Of a stretch of 64,000 nucleotides of DNA, positions 27,385 to 36,585 are shown piece by piece. The notes below the pieces were generated by a model. The model made no database searches. It was not told the DNA's origin and saw only the letters and a program-made list of their open reading frames with translations. The translations under genes were made by a program, and so were the position numbers. The stretch covers positions 1 to 64,000 of the forward strand of contig NZ_KB902564.1 of assembly GCF_000379525.1 (NCBI RefSeq), in the 5' to 3' direction. The DNA comes from Lamprocystis purpurea DSM 4197 (GTDB lineage: Bacteria > Pseudomonadota > Gammaproteobacteria > Chromatiales > Chromatiaceae). The first letter of the stretch is position 1; each line of letters opens with the position of its first letter.

Positions 27385-27954
27385 ATGCTCATCCCGCGGG
27401 TTCAGTCGGCTTCCTTCCTTGGGCTCTTGTTGTTGTGCACGCTTCCTGCGCTCGGATGTAATAATCCAGCGGTTCATCCGGAAATGGCTGAGTTTAATGC
27501 TTTGTTGGAAGCGCTTCCGGCGGAGGCACCGGGGCCGGTACAACTGAAGTTCAAGATCGACGGCGATATCAAGGCCGGTCAGTCGGCGATGGTCCGAGTT
27601 GCATTCTGGCAAAGGGAGCCGTGTAAGAGCGGGCGGTACGTCATTACGCCAAGTGCTGGGGTCGCTCTTGAGAGCAGCCTTCGGGAAGGCGTGATTCCCT
27701 GCCGTGGATCGATTGAATTAACTGTCCGCGCTGCCAGCCGGGGTTATCACCACCTCAAGATGGAGACGCATGTCGAGACCGATGGAGCTTCGATACAACG
27801 CACGGAACTCGTTGGTTTGCCTGTTGGTTTGAACGATCTTCCAGTTGCGGAGACAACGGTTCCCGGCAGGTTCGATTTCGCCGGTTCAAAACTTCGGGGT
27901 GTCCTCGCGGTCACGCAAGGTGCTGAGACGTTGTCTCAGCAACCATCCAAGTAG
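27385..27954 (+). CDS. Putative lipoprotein of unknown function
   Basis: A 189-residue protein, start ATG at 27385 with GGAG nine bases upstream. The N-terminal hydrophobic stretch ends in a lipobox-like LPALGC, so it is probably lipid-anchored after cleavage before Cys25. The mature part is beta-rich (VQLKFKIDGDIKAGQSAMVRV, SIELTVRAASRGYHHLKME) and resembles an Ig-like fold, with two Cys (PCKSG, IPCRG) that may pair. No family recognised. A very good sigma-54 promoter precedes it and a sulfotransferase gene follows 139 bases later, so the two may share a transcript. Confidence 0.7.
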   Translation: MLIPRVQSASFLGLLLLCTLPALGCNNPAVHPEMAEFNALLEALPAEAPGPVQLKFKIDGDIKAGQSAMVRVAFWQREPCKSGRYVITPSAGVALESSLREGVIPCRGSIELTVRAASRGYHHLKMETHVETDGASIQRTELVGLPVGLNDLPVAETTVPGRFDFAGSKLRGVLAVTQGAETLSQQPSK

Positions 27955-28093
27955 ATCGTGGTCGTCAGCGCGCTGATGCGACACACCTTCACCCTACGGC
28001 AATTGTTGATCGAAGGCCCGAGGGCCACCAACCAAGGCGTCGATTCCAAGTTCGGCCGGAAAATCACTGTAGTTGACCGCAGGAGATAATCAG

Positions 28094-29242
28094 ATGCAAC
28101 TCGACCCGCCCCACAGTGCCGAACTGACGCTTGTCGCGCACGGTATCAACGCCGGGATGGCCGTTCGCCCAGGCCCGGATCAGACCGTCGCTTTGTCATC
28201 CCCGCTTGTTTTCGTTACCGGGGCGTCCCGCTCGGGTACCACGATGTTGGCCCGAATGCTTGGATCGCACAGTGCGATCATGGCGTTCGACGAGCTGCAC
28301 TACTTCGGCTCACTCTGGGATCCGAGCGATAATGGCCGGGAGTTTACATCGCGGAAACTGGCTGAGATCGCCGCAATTCTGCTGGCACGGCAAACTCGCG
28401 GTTTGTGGGGCGGTCGTCCCAGTACGGACGAACAATCCTGGGGCCGTCACCTTGAGCGGGACTTGGCCGAACATGAGCGGACTCCCGCCGGCGTGTTCGC
28501 AGCAGTCCTGATGCGTTTAGCCAAGGATGCCGGGAAAACAATTGCGTGTGAGCAAACGCCGCGGAACATCTTCTACGCCAGACAGCTGCTGGATCTTTAC
28601 CCTAACGCACGTGTCATACACATCGTTCGCGACCCGCGCGCCGTACTGGCATCACAAAAGAATCGCTGGCAACTCAGGCGATTGGGTGCTCATCACCTGC
28701 CTTTGTCGGAGATGCTTCGTAACCGTGTCAATTATCACCCGCTGACCATGGGCAAACTGTGGGCGAGGGCGACTGAAGAGGCGTTGGGCCTCGTCGGGCA
28801 CCCGCGCTTCATGATGCTGCGATTCGAAGACCTAGCTGCTGATCCAAAGACGGGCGCGGAGCGTCTGAGTGGTTTTCTGGATCTGGAATACGAACCGGAA
28901 ATGCTCGAAATTCCGCGCTGGGGTTCATCGAATGTCGAGCACAGCAGCGAGCAAAAAGGTGTCTCGGCTGAAGTCGTGAATAAGTGGCGAGACTGTCTTT
29001 CCACTGGAGAGGCGCGGATCTGCGAATCGACCTGCCGGCGCCAAATGGAAGAGCTAGGATATCCAACCGAGTTTCTCGGTGACGCTCATCGGCTGTCAGC
29101 GCTTCCGAGCCTGCTGTCTTATCCACTGCACGCGATGGGTGTGGTCGCCCTGAATCCTGGGCGTGCCTGGATTCACGTTAAAGCGCTGTTCCGGCGTCGG
29201 CGTGATACCGGGCACCTTGCTCGTGCTTCGGTAAGCAAATGA
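28094..29242 (+). CDS. Sulfotransferase family protein
   Basis: A 382-residue predicted PAPS-dependent sulfotransferase, third and longest of the region. ATG at 28094 has AGGAG eight bases upstream, which decides against the earlier in-frame start. The 5'-phosphosulfate loop is VFVTGASRSGTTMLARMLGS (residues ~44-63), followed by FDELHYFG. The 3'-phosphate motif is RVIHIVRDPRAVLASQ. FMMLRFEDLAADPKTGAERL is the conserved C-terminal segment. The extra C-terminal ~60 residues (VVALNPGRAWIHVKALF) are amphipathic and could touch the membrane. Acceptor unknown; likely the same polysaccharide pathway. Confidence 0.85.
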   Translation: MQLDPPHSAELTLVAHGINAGMAVRPGPDQTVALSSPLVFVTGASRSGTTMLARMLGSHSAIMAFDELHYFGSLWDPSDNGREFTSRKLAEIAAILLARQTRGLWGGRPSTDEQSWGRHLERDLAEHERTPAGVFAAVLMRLAKDAGKTIACEQTPRNIFYARQLLDLYPNARVIHIVRDPRAVLASQKNRWQLRRLGAHHLPLSEMLRNRVNYHPLTMGKLWARATEEALGLVGHPRFMMLRFEDLAADPKTGAERLSGFLDLEYEPEMLEIPRWGSSNVEHSSEQKGVSAEVVNKWRDCLSTGEARICESTCRRQMEELGYPTEFLGDAHRLSALPSLLSYPLHAMGVVALNPGRAWIHVKALFRRRRDTGHLARASVSK

Positions 29243-29409
29243 GGGATCGTGTCGATGTTCTTGAATGACATCGGTTCCGACAGACTCGACGCGTGCTGGC
29301 GCTGGCGCGAACTTTCAACCGCGTCTCCACCGAACCGGAACAACGATCACGGCACTGCGTCACGTGAATGAGAGGATGAGGGGTGTGCCCTTTTGGCCCC
29401 CGGTCGGCT

Positions 29410-29850
29410 TCAGTCTTGGAAGACGAACCATTCGATCGTGCGTGCGGGCGCCAACGTCAGGTCGGTCGGGAAAAAGGGTTGGCGATCACGCGTACCGAGC
29501 GGATCGACGACCAACACACAGCGGATCGGCAGGGTCGAACCACCCCCTGGCTGCGCCAGAGACACGTCTCGCTGAGTAGGCGTAGCGTCTTGAATTCGCC
29601 GCGATACCATTGAACCGTGGTCGCGGTGCCCGGGGTGCCTGCCTCCTCTACGCGCCTGGTCAGTTGGGCAAGGGCTTGGCCCTTCTTCGGCTTGGGGCCG
29701 CGGCGCCCCCGCGGCAGCGGTGCGGGCGGCGTGAATCAGCATGCATCCAAGCGTAGCCGCGAGACCAAGGCCGCCTGTGCGCTGAGGCTTTCCCAGCCCA
29801 GGCGCACACCGGAATAGCGGCCGTCGTCGACCAGTCCAGTGCAGGCCCAC
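29410..29850 (-). pseudogene. Frameshifted remnant of an IS transposase (DDE superfamily)
   Basis: Minus-strand frames read WESLSAQAALVSRLRLDA, RGRRGPKPKKGQALAQL, TVQWYRGEFKTLRLLSETCL and, after a frame change, LPIRCVLVVDPLGTRD and TDLTLAPARTIEWFV. This order matches the middle of DDE transposases of the type reading WYGG..R..E, IRWVLVRDP, TD...P..I..WFV. Both ends are missing and at least one frameshift is present; no terminal repeats were found. It marks an old insertion between the sulfotransferase and the sugar transferase. The bases 29851-29936 show nothing. Confidence 0.6.
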
Positions 29851-29936
29851 GAATCACCACGCGACTATCGACCGGTCTAAGGACGAGGAATGTCACCCAA
29901 CCCGGCAAATGGCCGCATTGGGTTTCACTGGACCGA

Positions 29937-31433
29937 TTAATAGGCGTTCTTGTGCACAAACCCACGGATGAAAGTCGACAGGATAATTTGAATATCCAGC
30001 CAGAGCGACCAGTTCCGTATATAGTCCAGGTCGTAGTCCACCCGCTTTCCCATTTTATGAAGTGAATCGGTTTCTCCGCGCCAGCCATTGACCTGAGCCC
30101 ATCCGGTGATGCCGGGCTTGACCTTGTGGCGGAGCATATAGCCGCCGATCAGGCCGCGGTAATATTGATTGTGGGCGACGGCATGAGGGCGTGGTCCGAC
30201 GATCGACATCGAGCCTTGCAGCACGTTGAAGAATTGGGGCAGCTCATCCAATGATGTCCGCCGCAGGAAGCCTCCGAAGCGGGTCACTCTGAGGTCGCCC
30301 TTGCGCGCTTGTGTGACTTCGCCATGATCCTCGCAGACTGTCATGCTGCGAAATTTCCAGACCATGATCTCTTTGCCGTCAAGGCCGAAGCGACGCTGCT
30401 TGAACAGAACCGGACCAGGCCCAGTCATCTTGACGCCCGCCGCGATGATCGCCATCGGCAGCGCGAGAAGTATGACGGCGACGGTGCCGACCACCAAGTC
30501 CTCAATGCGTTTGATCATCGCATCGGGGCCATGGAACGGGCTCTCATAGACACTCACCGCCTTGATGCCGTCCAAATTCACACACCGACGGTGCAGCGCG
30601 TCAACGCGGCCGATGTCCGGCATGGACTGTAACGAATTCGTTGCCCCATCGGCGTTCCGGGATCGGCGATCTTGAACCAGATACACGGAAGACGTGCTGT
30701 CTCCCAATTTGCGAATCAGAGACTCGATCTGTTGCTCTGCATGGTCCGGCGGCAGGGTGATGTAGACAACGTCCACATCGCCACGACAGGCGAGTTCAAC
30801 CATGCGATCGAGGGATGCCGGAGCACTGGCGCCGGACGTGCCGTGAGTGGCATGTGAGCCCGCGTCGTCGAACATGCCAACCATCCGAAATCCAAGCCAG
30901 TGGTTCTCCTCGGCCCACCGTGCGATGTGCTGACCCAGGTCGCTGTTTCCGGCAATTGCCAACCGGCGTGTGTTGTACCCGTGCGCTCGGGCCCACCGCA
31001 GGGCAAAGCGGACACCGATCCGCGCGGTGGCCAGCAGTACGGGAGTCCCGAAGAGCCAATAAAGGATAGTTTCCGGGGGGTAGTTGAGTGCGTCCCGCTG
31101 CATGTAGAGCGCTACGAGGGAGACCGCGGTGACGCCAAGCCACGATTCGATCGTATACCAAACCTCGGTTGTCATCGACTCGGTACGCCAGGATCGATAG
31201 AGGTTCTTTGCGCTGGCGAGGAAGTAGAATACGAGCACTCCGATCAGACCGGTCAGGGCCAGCGAGGACGTCCATGGCAAGCCGGTCCACTCGCGTGCCA
31301 GGTAAAGGCTGGCCATGATGATAGAGGCGTCCGCGATGCGGTGAACGATGGACAGGGTACTTTGGTGGTACCGCAACCGCCCCCGGCTGGACTCCCGGAT
31401 CAGGGCGGAATCAATGATATTTTCAGTCGACAT
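29937..31433 (-). CDS. Undecaprenyl-phosphate sugar-1-phosphate transferase (WcaJ/EpsB type)
   Basis: A 498-residue membrane enzyme that starts lipid-linked repeat-unit synthesis by moving hexose-1-phosphate, probably glucose, from a UDP-sugar to undecaprenyl phosphate. The N-terminal half has about four transmembrane helices and a nucleotide-binding-like region (RRLAIAGNSDLGQHIARWAEE). The catalytic half opens with a further helix (residues ~305-325) and holds the PHPT core: LFKQRRFGLDGKEIMVWKFR, FLRRTSLDELPQFFNVLQG, SIVGPRPHAVAHN and KVKPGITGWAQVNGWRGE. Full length for the family. AGAGGAACT supports the ATG. It is transcribed away from the adjacent sigma-54 activator gene. Confidence 0.9.
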   Translation of the reverse strand: MSTENIIDSALIRESSRGRLRYHQSTLSIVHRIADASIIMASLYLAREWTGLPWTSSLALTGLIGVLVFYFLASAKNLYRSWRTESMTTEVWYTIESWLGVTAVSLVALYMQRDALNYPPETILYWLFGTPVLLATARIGVRFALRWARAHGYNTRRLAIAGNSDLGQHIARWAEENHWLGFRMVGMFDDAGSHATHGTSGASAPASLDRMVELACRGDVDVVYITLPPDHAEQQIESLIRKLGDSTSSVYLVQDRRSRNADGATNSLQSMPDIGRVDALHRRCVNLDGIKAVSVYESPFHGPDAMIKRIEDLVVGTVAVILLALPMAIIAAGVKMTGPGPVLFKQRRFGLDGKEIMVWKFRSMTVCEDHGEVTQARKGDLRVTRFGGFLRRTSLDELPQFFNVLQGSMSIVGPRPHAVAHNQYYRGLIGGYMLRHKVKPGITGWAQVNGWRGETDSLHKMGKRVDYDLDYIRNWSLWLDIQIILSTFIRGFVHKNAY

Positions 31434-32424
31434 CGTGAGTTCCTCTGGTCAGGTTCGGCTGACGGTTTCAAGCGTCGGCAACTGCACATTGCAAGAATTC
31501 GGTGAGCCTAGTCCGGCGGTCGGATATCGCCAAGGACGTGTTAGCTCTTCAGGTAATCGCCCTGTCGATCACCCGCTCCATATCGTCGTCACCAGGGCCA
31601 TGACGCCCCTATTTTCGGAACTCCGTGTGTCCAGGGGGCCGGGTCCAGGACTTCGGTCGAGCACATCGTTTGAGCCTCAAACAGGCCCCGTAGGCTGGGC
31701 TTCGGCTGACGAACCTCTCCAGCAGTCGAACACCCTGACTGGGATGTGCTTTTCAGCGGGTTCTGAAAAAACGCAAAAGGTGCGACGCAATTTGCGAAAA
31801 CTCCATGTCGACCGCGAGTTTGTTACGTAGAATTCCGGGACTCGGCTTCGCCCGAAACCCATCTACGCCCAGGGATTGCTCCGAACCGCGATGAGCGTTA
31901 TCGTCCGCCCGGCTAGCAGTACGTGATCGAAGTCGCTGTGTTGCTTGGTGCCTGAGACACACTGTTTTCCTTCGCGCCAAGCGATCGTCTCGTCTGAGTG
32001 CTGCTGCCGGCACCTGGAGGTTGGCAAACGAGAAAGCAAACATCATGCCAGCAAGGAAGTTTCCGGCCTTTGAACCTGCGCACGTTCACGGATCTGATTT
32101 TCGCACTAGTATGTTACGTAACAGAGTTGTGCAGTTGACTCATTGGCGTTACAACTATTGGCGGTTGGTCGGCGGACGGAAGGTCTTGCGGATGGCCGGG
32201 TGCCAGGGTCAGCGGAGTATGTGCAACCAGAAGCGGTTCGGCACGCCACCGGTGTGTCGAACGGGTGTCGCGCGGGCCTGCGGCACGAGACGTTTACACA
32301 TTCGTTGGAGCCAATCCACCAGAGCCCGAAATTTTTCAGATCGACTGTACACGATTTATTGTCATCTGACTGCCGGACAAGTCGGAGCGGTGACCACAAA
32401 CACGCGTTTTCGCGAGGGTATGCA
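31434..32424. other. Large divergent intergenic region
   Basis: Nearly 1 kb separates the sugar-transferase gene from the sigma-54 activator gene. Open frames here (for example one from a TTG at 32021 behind GGAGG) run out of frame into the activator and encode basic, low-quality peptides, so none is called. A 10-base palindrome GTTACGTAAC lies at 32113-32122. No confident promoter was identified; regulatory sites for both divergent genes are expected here. Confidence 0.4.
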
Positions 32425-33807
32425 ATGGCAGCCACGGAATCCCGAGCGCTTCTCTATCTCAGGCCGCCGGTCGCGGAGGATTCGTTCTCCGCTGAGCTGA
32501 GTCTGCGGGGGTGGAGTGTCCATCCGGCCTCGAATCCCGAAGAGGCCCTTGAGTTGATCAGTCAGCATGAGTTTCTGGTGGGCTTGGTCCACTGGGACGG
32601 ATCGCACGAGGATCTGCACTCCTTGCGATCGGAACGGGAGCATGTGCTCCAGATGCTCGATGCGAACAGCCACATCAACTGGGTGGCATTGCTGGCCGAT
32701 GCGGCGAGTACGTCGCGGCCCGTGTCACGTGTCATCACGACGCACTTCTACGATTACCACACATTGCCGCTTGATCCGGACCGGCTCCTGGTGACCCTGG
32801 GGCACGCCTACGGCATGGCCGAGATGACGCGGTTTCACGCCGAGCCGAATCCTTTCCATGCAATCCATCACGAAATTCTGGGACGGAGCCCGGCGATGCG
32901 TGCGCTGATTCAGAGCATTCAGAAGGTCGGCGCCATCGATCTGAATGTGCTGATTCGCGGCGAGAGTGGGACCGGCAAAGAACTGACAGCACGTGCTGTG
33001 CACCGCCTCTCGCACCGCAGCAGTGGTCCGTTCGTCGCGGTGAACTGCGGGGCACTTCCCAAGGATTTGATACAGGCGGAGCTGTTCGGGCACGAAAAGG
33101 GGTCTTTTACCGGGGCGGATCGCCGTCGATTAGGGCGGATCGAATCGGCGCAGAACGGGACGCTGTTTTTGGACGAGATCGGCGATCTGCCGATCGAACT
33201 GCAAGTCAATCTGCTGAGGTTCCTGCAGGAAAAAACGATTGATCGGATTGGTGGGGCCAGCGAGATCCAAGTCGATGTGCGCGTGATCGCTGCAACCAAT
33301 GTCAATCTCGAAAAGGCCGTGGAGGAGGGGCGCTTTCGCGAAGACCTTTATTACCGGCTGAATGTGTTGCATCTGGACATGCCGCCACTGCGCGAGCGTG
33401 GGGAGGATGTCGAGTTGCTGGCGGGACACTTTTTTCGGGAGTTCGCCAACAAGATCAACCCGAACCTCAAAGGGCTCAGTCAACAGTCGATCGATGCGAT
33501 CAACGCTTACCCCTGGCCCGGAAACGTCCGGGAGATGATCAACCGAATCCAGCGGGCGGTGGTGATGTGCGAGGGACGATTGATCAGTCCGCGTGATCTC
33601 GGCCTGGATCAGGACGCGCCGAACTGTTCCCTCATGACTTTGGCCGAGGCGCGTGCGAAGGCGGAAAAGGAGGCGATCGAAACCACGCTCAGTGCGGTGC
33701 GCAACAATGTGTCCAAGGCGGCGCGGCGGTTGGATATCTCACGGGTGACCCTCTATCGACTGTTGGAGCAGCACGCGATCGACTGGCAGCGTGATCGAAA
33801 TTCCTGA
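32425..33807 (+). CDS. VpsR-like sigma-54-dependent transcriptional activator
   Basis: A 460-residue enhancer-binding protein. ATG at 32425 follows GAGGG at proper spacing; the frame upstream is rejected. The N-terminal ~130 residues resemble a receiver domain without its acidic pocket (LLYLRPP) and with no conserved Lys near HTLPL, as in VpsR-type regulators. The AAA+ domain has Walker A GESGTGKE (~179-186), the sigma-54 contact loop GSFTGA (226-231) and Walker B GTLFLDEIGDL (~245). A Fis-type helix-turn-helix ends the protein (SKAARRLDISRVTLYRLL). It probably activates the -24/-12 promoters seen in the polysaccharide region, perhaps in response to c-di-GMP as VpsR does; that link is inference. 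Confidence 0.82.
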   Translation: MAATESRALLYLRPPVAEDSFSAELSLRGWSVHPASNPEEALELISQHEFLVGLVHWDGSHEDLHSLRSEREHVLQMLDANSHINWVALLADAASTSRPVSRVITTHFYDYHTLPLDPDRLLVTLGHAYGMAEMTRFHAEPNPFHAIHHEILGRSPAMRALIQSIQKVGAIDLNVLIRGESGTGKELTARAVHRLSHRSSGPFVAVNCGALPKDLIQAELFGHEKGSFTGADRRRLGRIESAQNGTLFLDEIGDLPIELQVNLLRFLQEKTIDRIGGASEIQVDVRVIAATNVNLEKAVEEGRFREDLYYRLNVLHLDMPPLRERGEDVELLAGHFFREFANKINPNLKGLSQQSIDAINAYPWPGNVREMINRIQRAVVMCEGRLISPRDLGLDQDAPNCSLMTLAEARAKAEKEAIETTLSAVRNNVSKAARRLDISRVTLYRLLEQHAIDWQRDRNS

Positions 33808-33823
33808 GAATCTGCGATGTGGA

Positions 33824-33843
33824 GGGGCGACTGAAGTCGCCCC
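33824..33843. terminator. Palindrome between convergent genes
   Basis: GGGGCGACT and AGTCGCCCC form a perfect 9-bp stem with a 2-base loop, followed by a short CCCCTACAG direct repeat. It lies between the stops of the converging activator and ftsZ genes and could end both transcripts. The sequence resembles the palindrome at 6600-6628. Confidence 0.45.
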
Positions 33844-33917
33844 TACAGCCCCTACAGCCCCTGCGGATCTTGCAGGCATGCGCAGTCGGGATCTTTATTC
33901 CTGGGAATCGCCGAGGG

Positions 33918-35087
33918 TCAATCAGCCTGGCGACGCAGGAAGGCCGGGATATCCAGATAGTCGAGATCGTTATCGATCGCCTCGGCGGTATTGCCGCCCG
34001 CGGTTGCCCCCTTGCGGTAGATTGCCGGACGCCGCTCCATTTCGGCATAGTCCGGGCGGCTGTCGTCGCTTTCCGCGGGAACCAGGCGCATGTGCGGTTC
34101 GTCGCCGCTCTGACGCATGATGGAGATGCGGCGCGCCCCCAGGCCGGTGGCGACGACGGTCACACGCAGTTCGTCTTCCAGGTCATGGTCGATGACGGTG
34201 CCGAGGACGACGGTCGCGTCGTCGTCGGCGAAGTCGCGAACGGTGTTGCCGACTTCGTCAAACTCACCCATGGTCAGACTTGCGCCGGCGGTGATGTTGA
34301 CCAGAATGCCCTTGGCGCCCGCCAGGTCGATGTCCTCCAGCAGGGGGCAGCGGATGGCGGCCTCCGCGGCCTCGCGGGCCCGATGCTCGCCGCTGGCGGC
34401 GCCGGTACCCATCATGGCGACCCCCATCTCGGACATGACGGTCTTCACATCGGCGAAGTCCACGTTGATGAGTCCGGGACGGGTGATCAACTCGGCGATA
34501 CCGCGCGTGGCATTGAGCAGGACGTCGTTCGCCGATTTGAAGGCCCCCAGCAAGGTCATGTCCTTGCCGAGTACCGCGAGCAGCTTCTCGTTCGGGATCG
34601 TGATCAGCGAGTCGACATGCTTGGCCAGATCGGTGATGCCGTCCTCGGCAATCCGCCGCCGCTTGCTGCCCTCGAAGGGGAAGGGCTTGGTGACCACGGC
34701 GACGGTCAGGATACCCAGTTCTTTGGCGACCTCGGCAACCACGGGTGCCGCCCCGGTGCCGGTGCCCCCGCCCATGCCGGCGGTGATGAAGACCATATCC
34801 GCGCCGGCCAGGGCCTCGGCGATGCGCTCACGGTCCTCGAGCGCGGCTTGTTTGCCCACCTCCGGGTTGGCGCCGGCGCCCAGACCCTTGGTGATTCCCG
34901 AGCCCAGTTGCAGGATGGTCTTGACCTTCAGGCCCTTGAGCGCCTGGGCATCGGTGTTGGCGCAGATGAAGTCCACCCCCTCGATGGTGGACTCGACCAT
35001 ATGATTGACCGCGTTGCCGCCGCCACCGCCGACGCCGATGACCTTGATCACCGCATTCTGGCTATGGGTATCCATCATTTCGAACAT
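33918..35087 (-). CDS. ftsZ: Cell division protein FtsZ
   Basis: A 389-residue tubulin-like GTPase that forms the division ring. ATG at 35087 with GGGGAGATGCAACG upstream starts the familiar [17 protein letters not shown]; a longer open frame is rejected. The tubulin signature [17 protein letters not shown] and the synergy loop ([15 protein letters not shown]) are intact. The C-terminal anchor peptide [12 protein letters not shown], which binds FtsA and ZipA, closes the protein. It is last in the dcw operon, 255 bases after ftsA. lpxC, the usual next gene, is absent; a converging sigma-54 activator sits there instead. Confidence 0.97.
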   Translation of the reverse strand: MFEMMDTHSQNAVIKVIGVGGGGGNAVNHMVESTIEGVDFICANTDAQALKGLKVKTILQLGSGITKGLGAGANPEVGKQAALEDRERIAEALAGADMVFITAGMGGGTGTGAAPVVAEVAKELGILTVAVVTKPFPFEGSKRRRIAEDGITDLAKHVDSLITIPNEKLLAVLGKDMTLLGAFKSANDVLLNATRGIAELITRPGLINVDFADVKTVMSEMGVAMMGTGAASGEHRAREAAEAAIRCPLLEDIDLAGAKGILVNITAGASLTMGEFDEVGNTVRDFADDDATVVLGTVIDHDLEDELRVTVVATGLGARRISIMRQSGDEPHMRLVPAESDDSRPDYAEMERRPAIYRKGATAGGNTAEAIDNDLDYLDIPAFLRRQAD

Positions 35088-35342
35088 CGTTGCATCTCCC
35101 CTGAGTGTTGTAGGTAACCGAAAAAGCCTGAAACCCCGTTCGTTCCCGCCCATGGCGGAACCGCCCCCCCGACTCGGCACGGGCGCTCGCGCCCCCGTGC
35201 CACGGAGCCGCAGCTCGCGGCCCCTCAACTGATCGTCCGCACGTGCATCGTGCATCGCCGGTACCGCCCGCGCGCGTCCGACAGGGCGTCGGCACGCTCC
35301 TGAGCCCGGTCGCAACGGCCGGCGGCTGGGCACAGCCCACGG

Positions 35343-36578
35343 CTAAAAATTGCCCCGGAACCAACTGCCCATGCGTGACCAAACGCCTTTGATGCCCCCG
35401 CCGGCACTGAGGTCGGGACGCTTGGCAAAGCGGTTCTGGCGGGCATAGATCAGCAGACCGACGCTGGTGGCAAAGACCGGGTTGCGCATCACCTCATCCA
35501 TACCGATGACATACTGGGGTGTGCCCAGGCGAACCGGCATGTGGAAGACTTCCTCCGCCAGTTCGATCAGGCCCTGCATCTTGGAGCTGCCGCCGGTGAG
35601 CACGACACCGCCGGCGACCAGGTCCTCAAAGCCGCTGCGACGCAACTCATTGCGCAGCAGGGTGAGCAACTCCTCGTAGCGTGGCTCCACCACCTCCGAG
35701 AGCGTCTGGCGCGAGAGCCGCCGCGGCGGGCGATCGCCGATACTCGGGACCTCGATGGTCTCACTGCCGGTAGCGAGTTGGGTGAGGGCACAGGCGTGCC
35801 GGATTTTGATCTGCTCCGCATGCTGCGTGGGTGTGCGCAGCGCCACCGCGATGTCGTTGGTGACCTGATCGCCGGCGATCGGGATCACCGCCGTATGGCG
35901 GATGGCCCCGTCGGTGAAGACGGCCATGTCGGTGGTGCCGCCCCCGATGTCGACCAGGCACACCCCCAATTCCTTCTCATCCTCGCCGAGCACCGAATAG
36001 GAGGCACTGAGTTGTTCCAGGACCAGATCATCGACCTCCAGACCACAGCGGCGGATGCACTTCAGGATGTTCTGGGCCGCACTGACCGCACCGGTGACCA
36101 TGTGCACTCGTGCCTCCAGACGCACGCCGCACATGCCGATCGGTTCGCGGATGCCCTCCTGGTCGTCGATGATGAATTCCTGAGGGAGGATGTGGAGTAG
36201 TTGCTGATCGGCGGGGATGGCGACGGCCCGCGCGGAGTCGAGCACCCGATCCACATCCGCCTGGGTGACTTCGCGGTCCTTGATCGGCGTGGTGCCATGA
36301 GAATTGAGGCTGCGGATATGGCTGCCGGCGATTCCCGCGTGGACCGAGTGGATCTCGCATCCGGCCATCAGTTCGGCCTCTTCCACCGCGCGCTGAATGG
36401 ACGCGACGGTGGACTCGATGTCCACCACCACGCCTTTCTTCAGACCACGGGACGGATGGGTCCCGACCCCGATGATCTCGATCTGGTCATCGTCTTTCAG
36501 TTCGCCGACCAGGGCGGCGATCTTGGAGGTGCCGATGTCCAGGCCCACCAGCAAGTTCTTGTCGTTACGTCGTGACAT
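35343..36578 (-). CDS. ftsA: Cell division protein FtsA
   Basis: A 411-residue actin-like membrane tether for FtsZ. The phosphate-1 loop GLDIGTSKIAALVGE, the second phosphate motif LVDIGGGTTDMAVF and the adenosine motif GVVLTGGSSKMQGL are present. The C-terminus ends in a short amphipathic segment (GVWSRMGSWFRGNF) that would bind the inner membrane. It begins seven bases after the ftsQ stop in the standard dcw order. Confidence 0.96.
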   Translation of the reverse strand: MSRRNDKNLLVGLDIGTSKIAALVGELKDDDQIEIIGVGTHPSRGLKKGVVVDIESTVASIQRAVEEAELMAGCEIHSVHAGIAGSHIRSLNSHGTTPIKDREVTQADVDRVLDSARAVAIPADQQLLHILPQEFIIDDQEGIREPIGMCGVRLEARVHMVTGAVSAAQNILKCIRRCGLEVDDLVLEQLSASYSVLGEDEKELGVCLVDIGGGTTDMAVFTDGAIRHTAVIPIAGDQVTNDIAVALRTPTQHAEQIKIRHACALTQLATGSETIEVPSIGDRPPRRLSRQTLSEVVEPRYEELLTLLRNELRRSGFEDLVAGGVVLTGGSSKMQGLIELAEEVFHMPVRLGTPQYVIGMDEVMRNPVFATSVGLLIYARQNRFAKRPDLSAGGGIKGVWSRMGSWFRGNF

Positions 36579-36585
36579 GCCGTTG

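Noticed and set aside
32021-32500. Plus frame with TTG start behind GGAGG upstream of the VpsR-like gene
   Set aside because: It runs out of frame into the activator gene and encodes a basic peptide with no recognisable domain.
35088-35333. 82-codon N-terminal extension of ftsZ
   Set aside because: Arg/Gly-rich non-conserved peptide; ATG at 35087 has a strong ribosome-binding site and matches all FtsZ starts.
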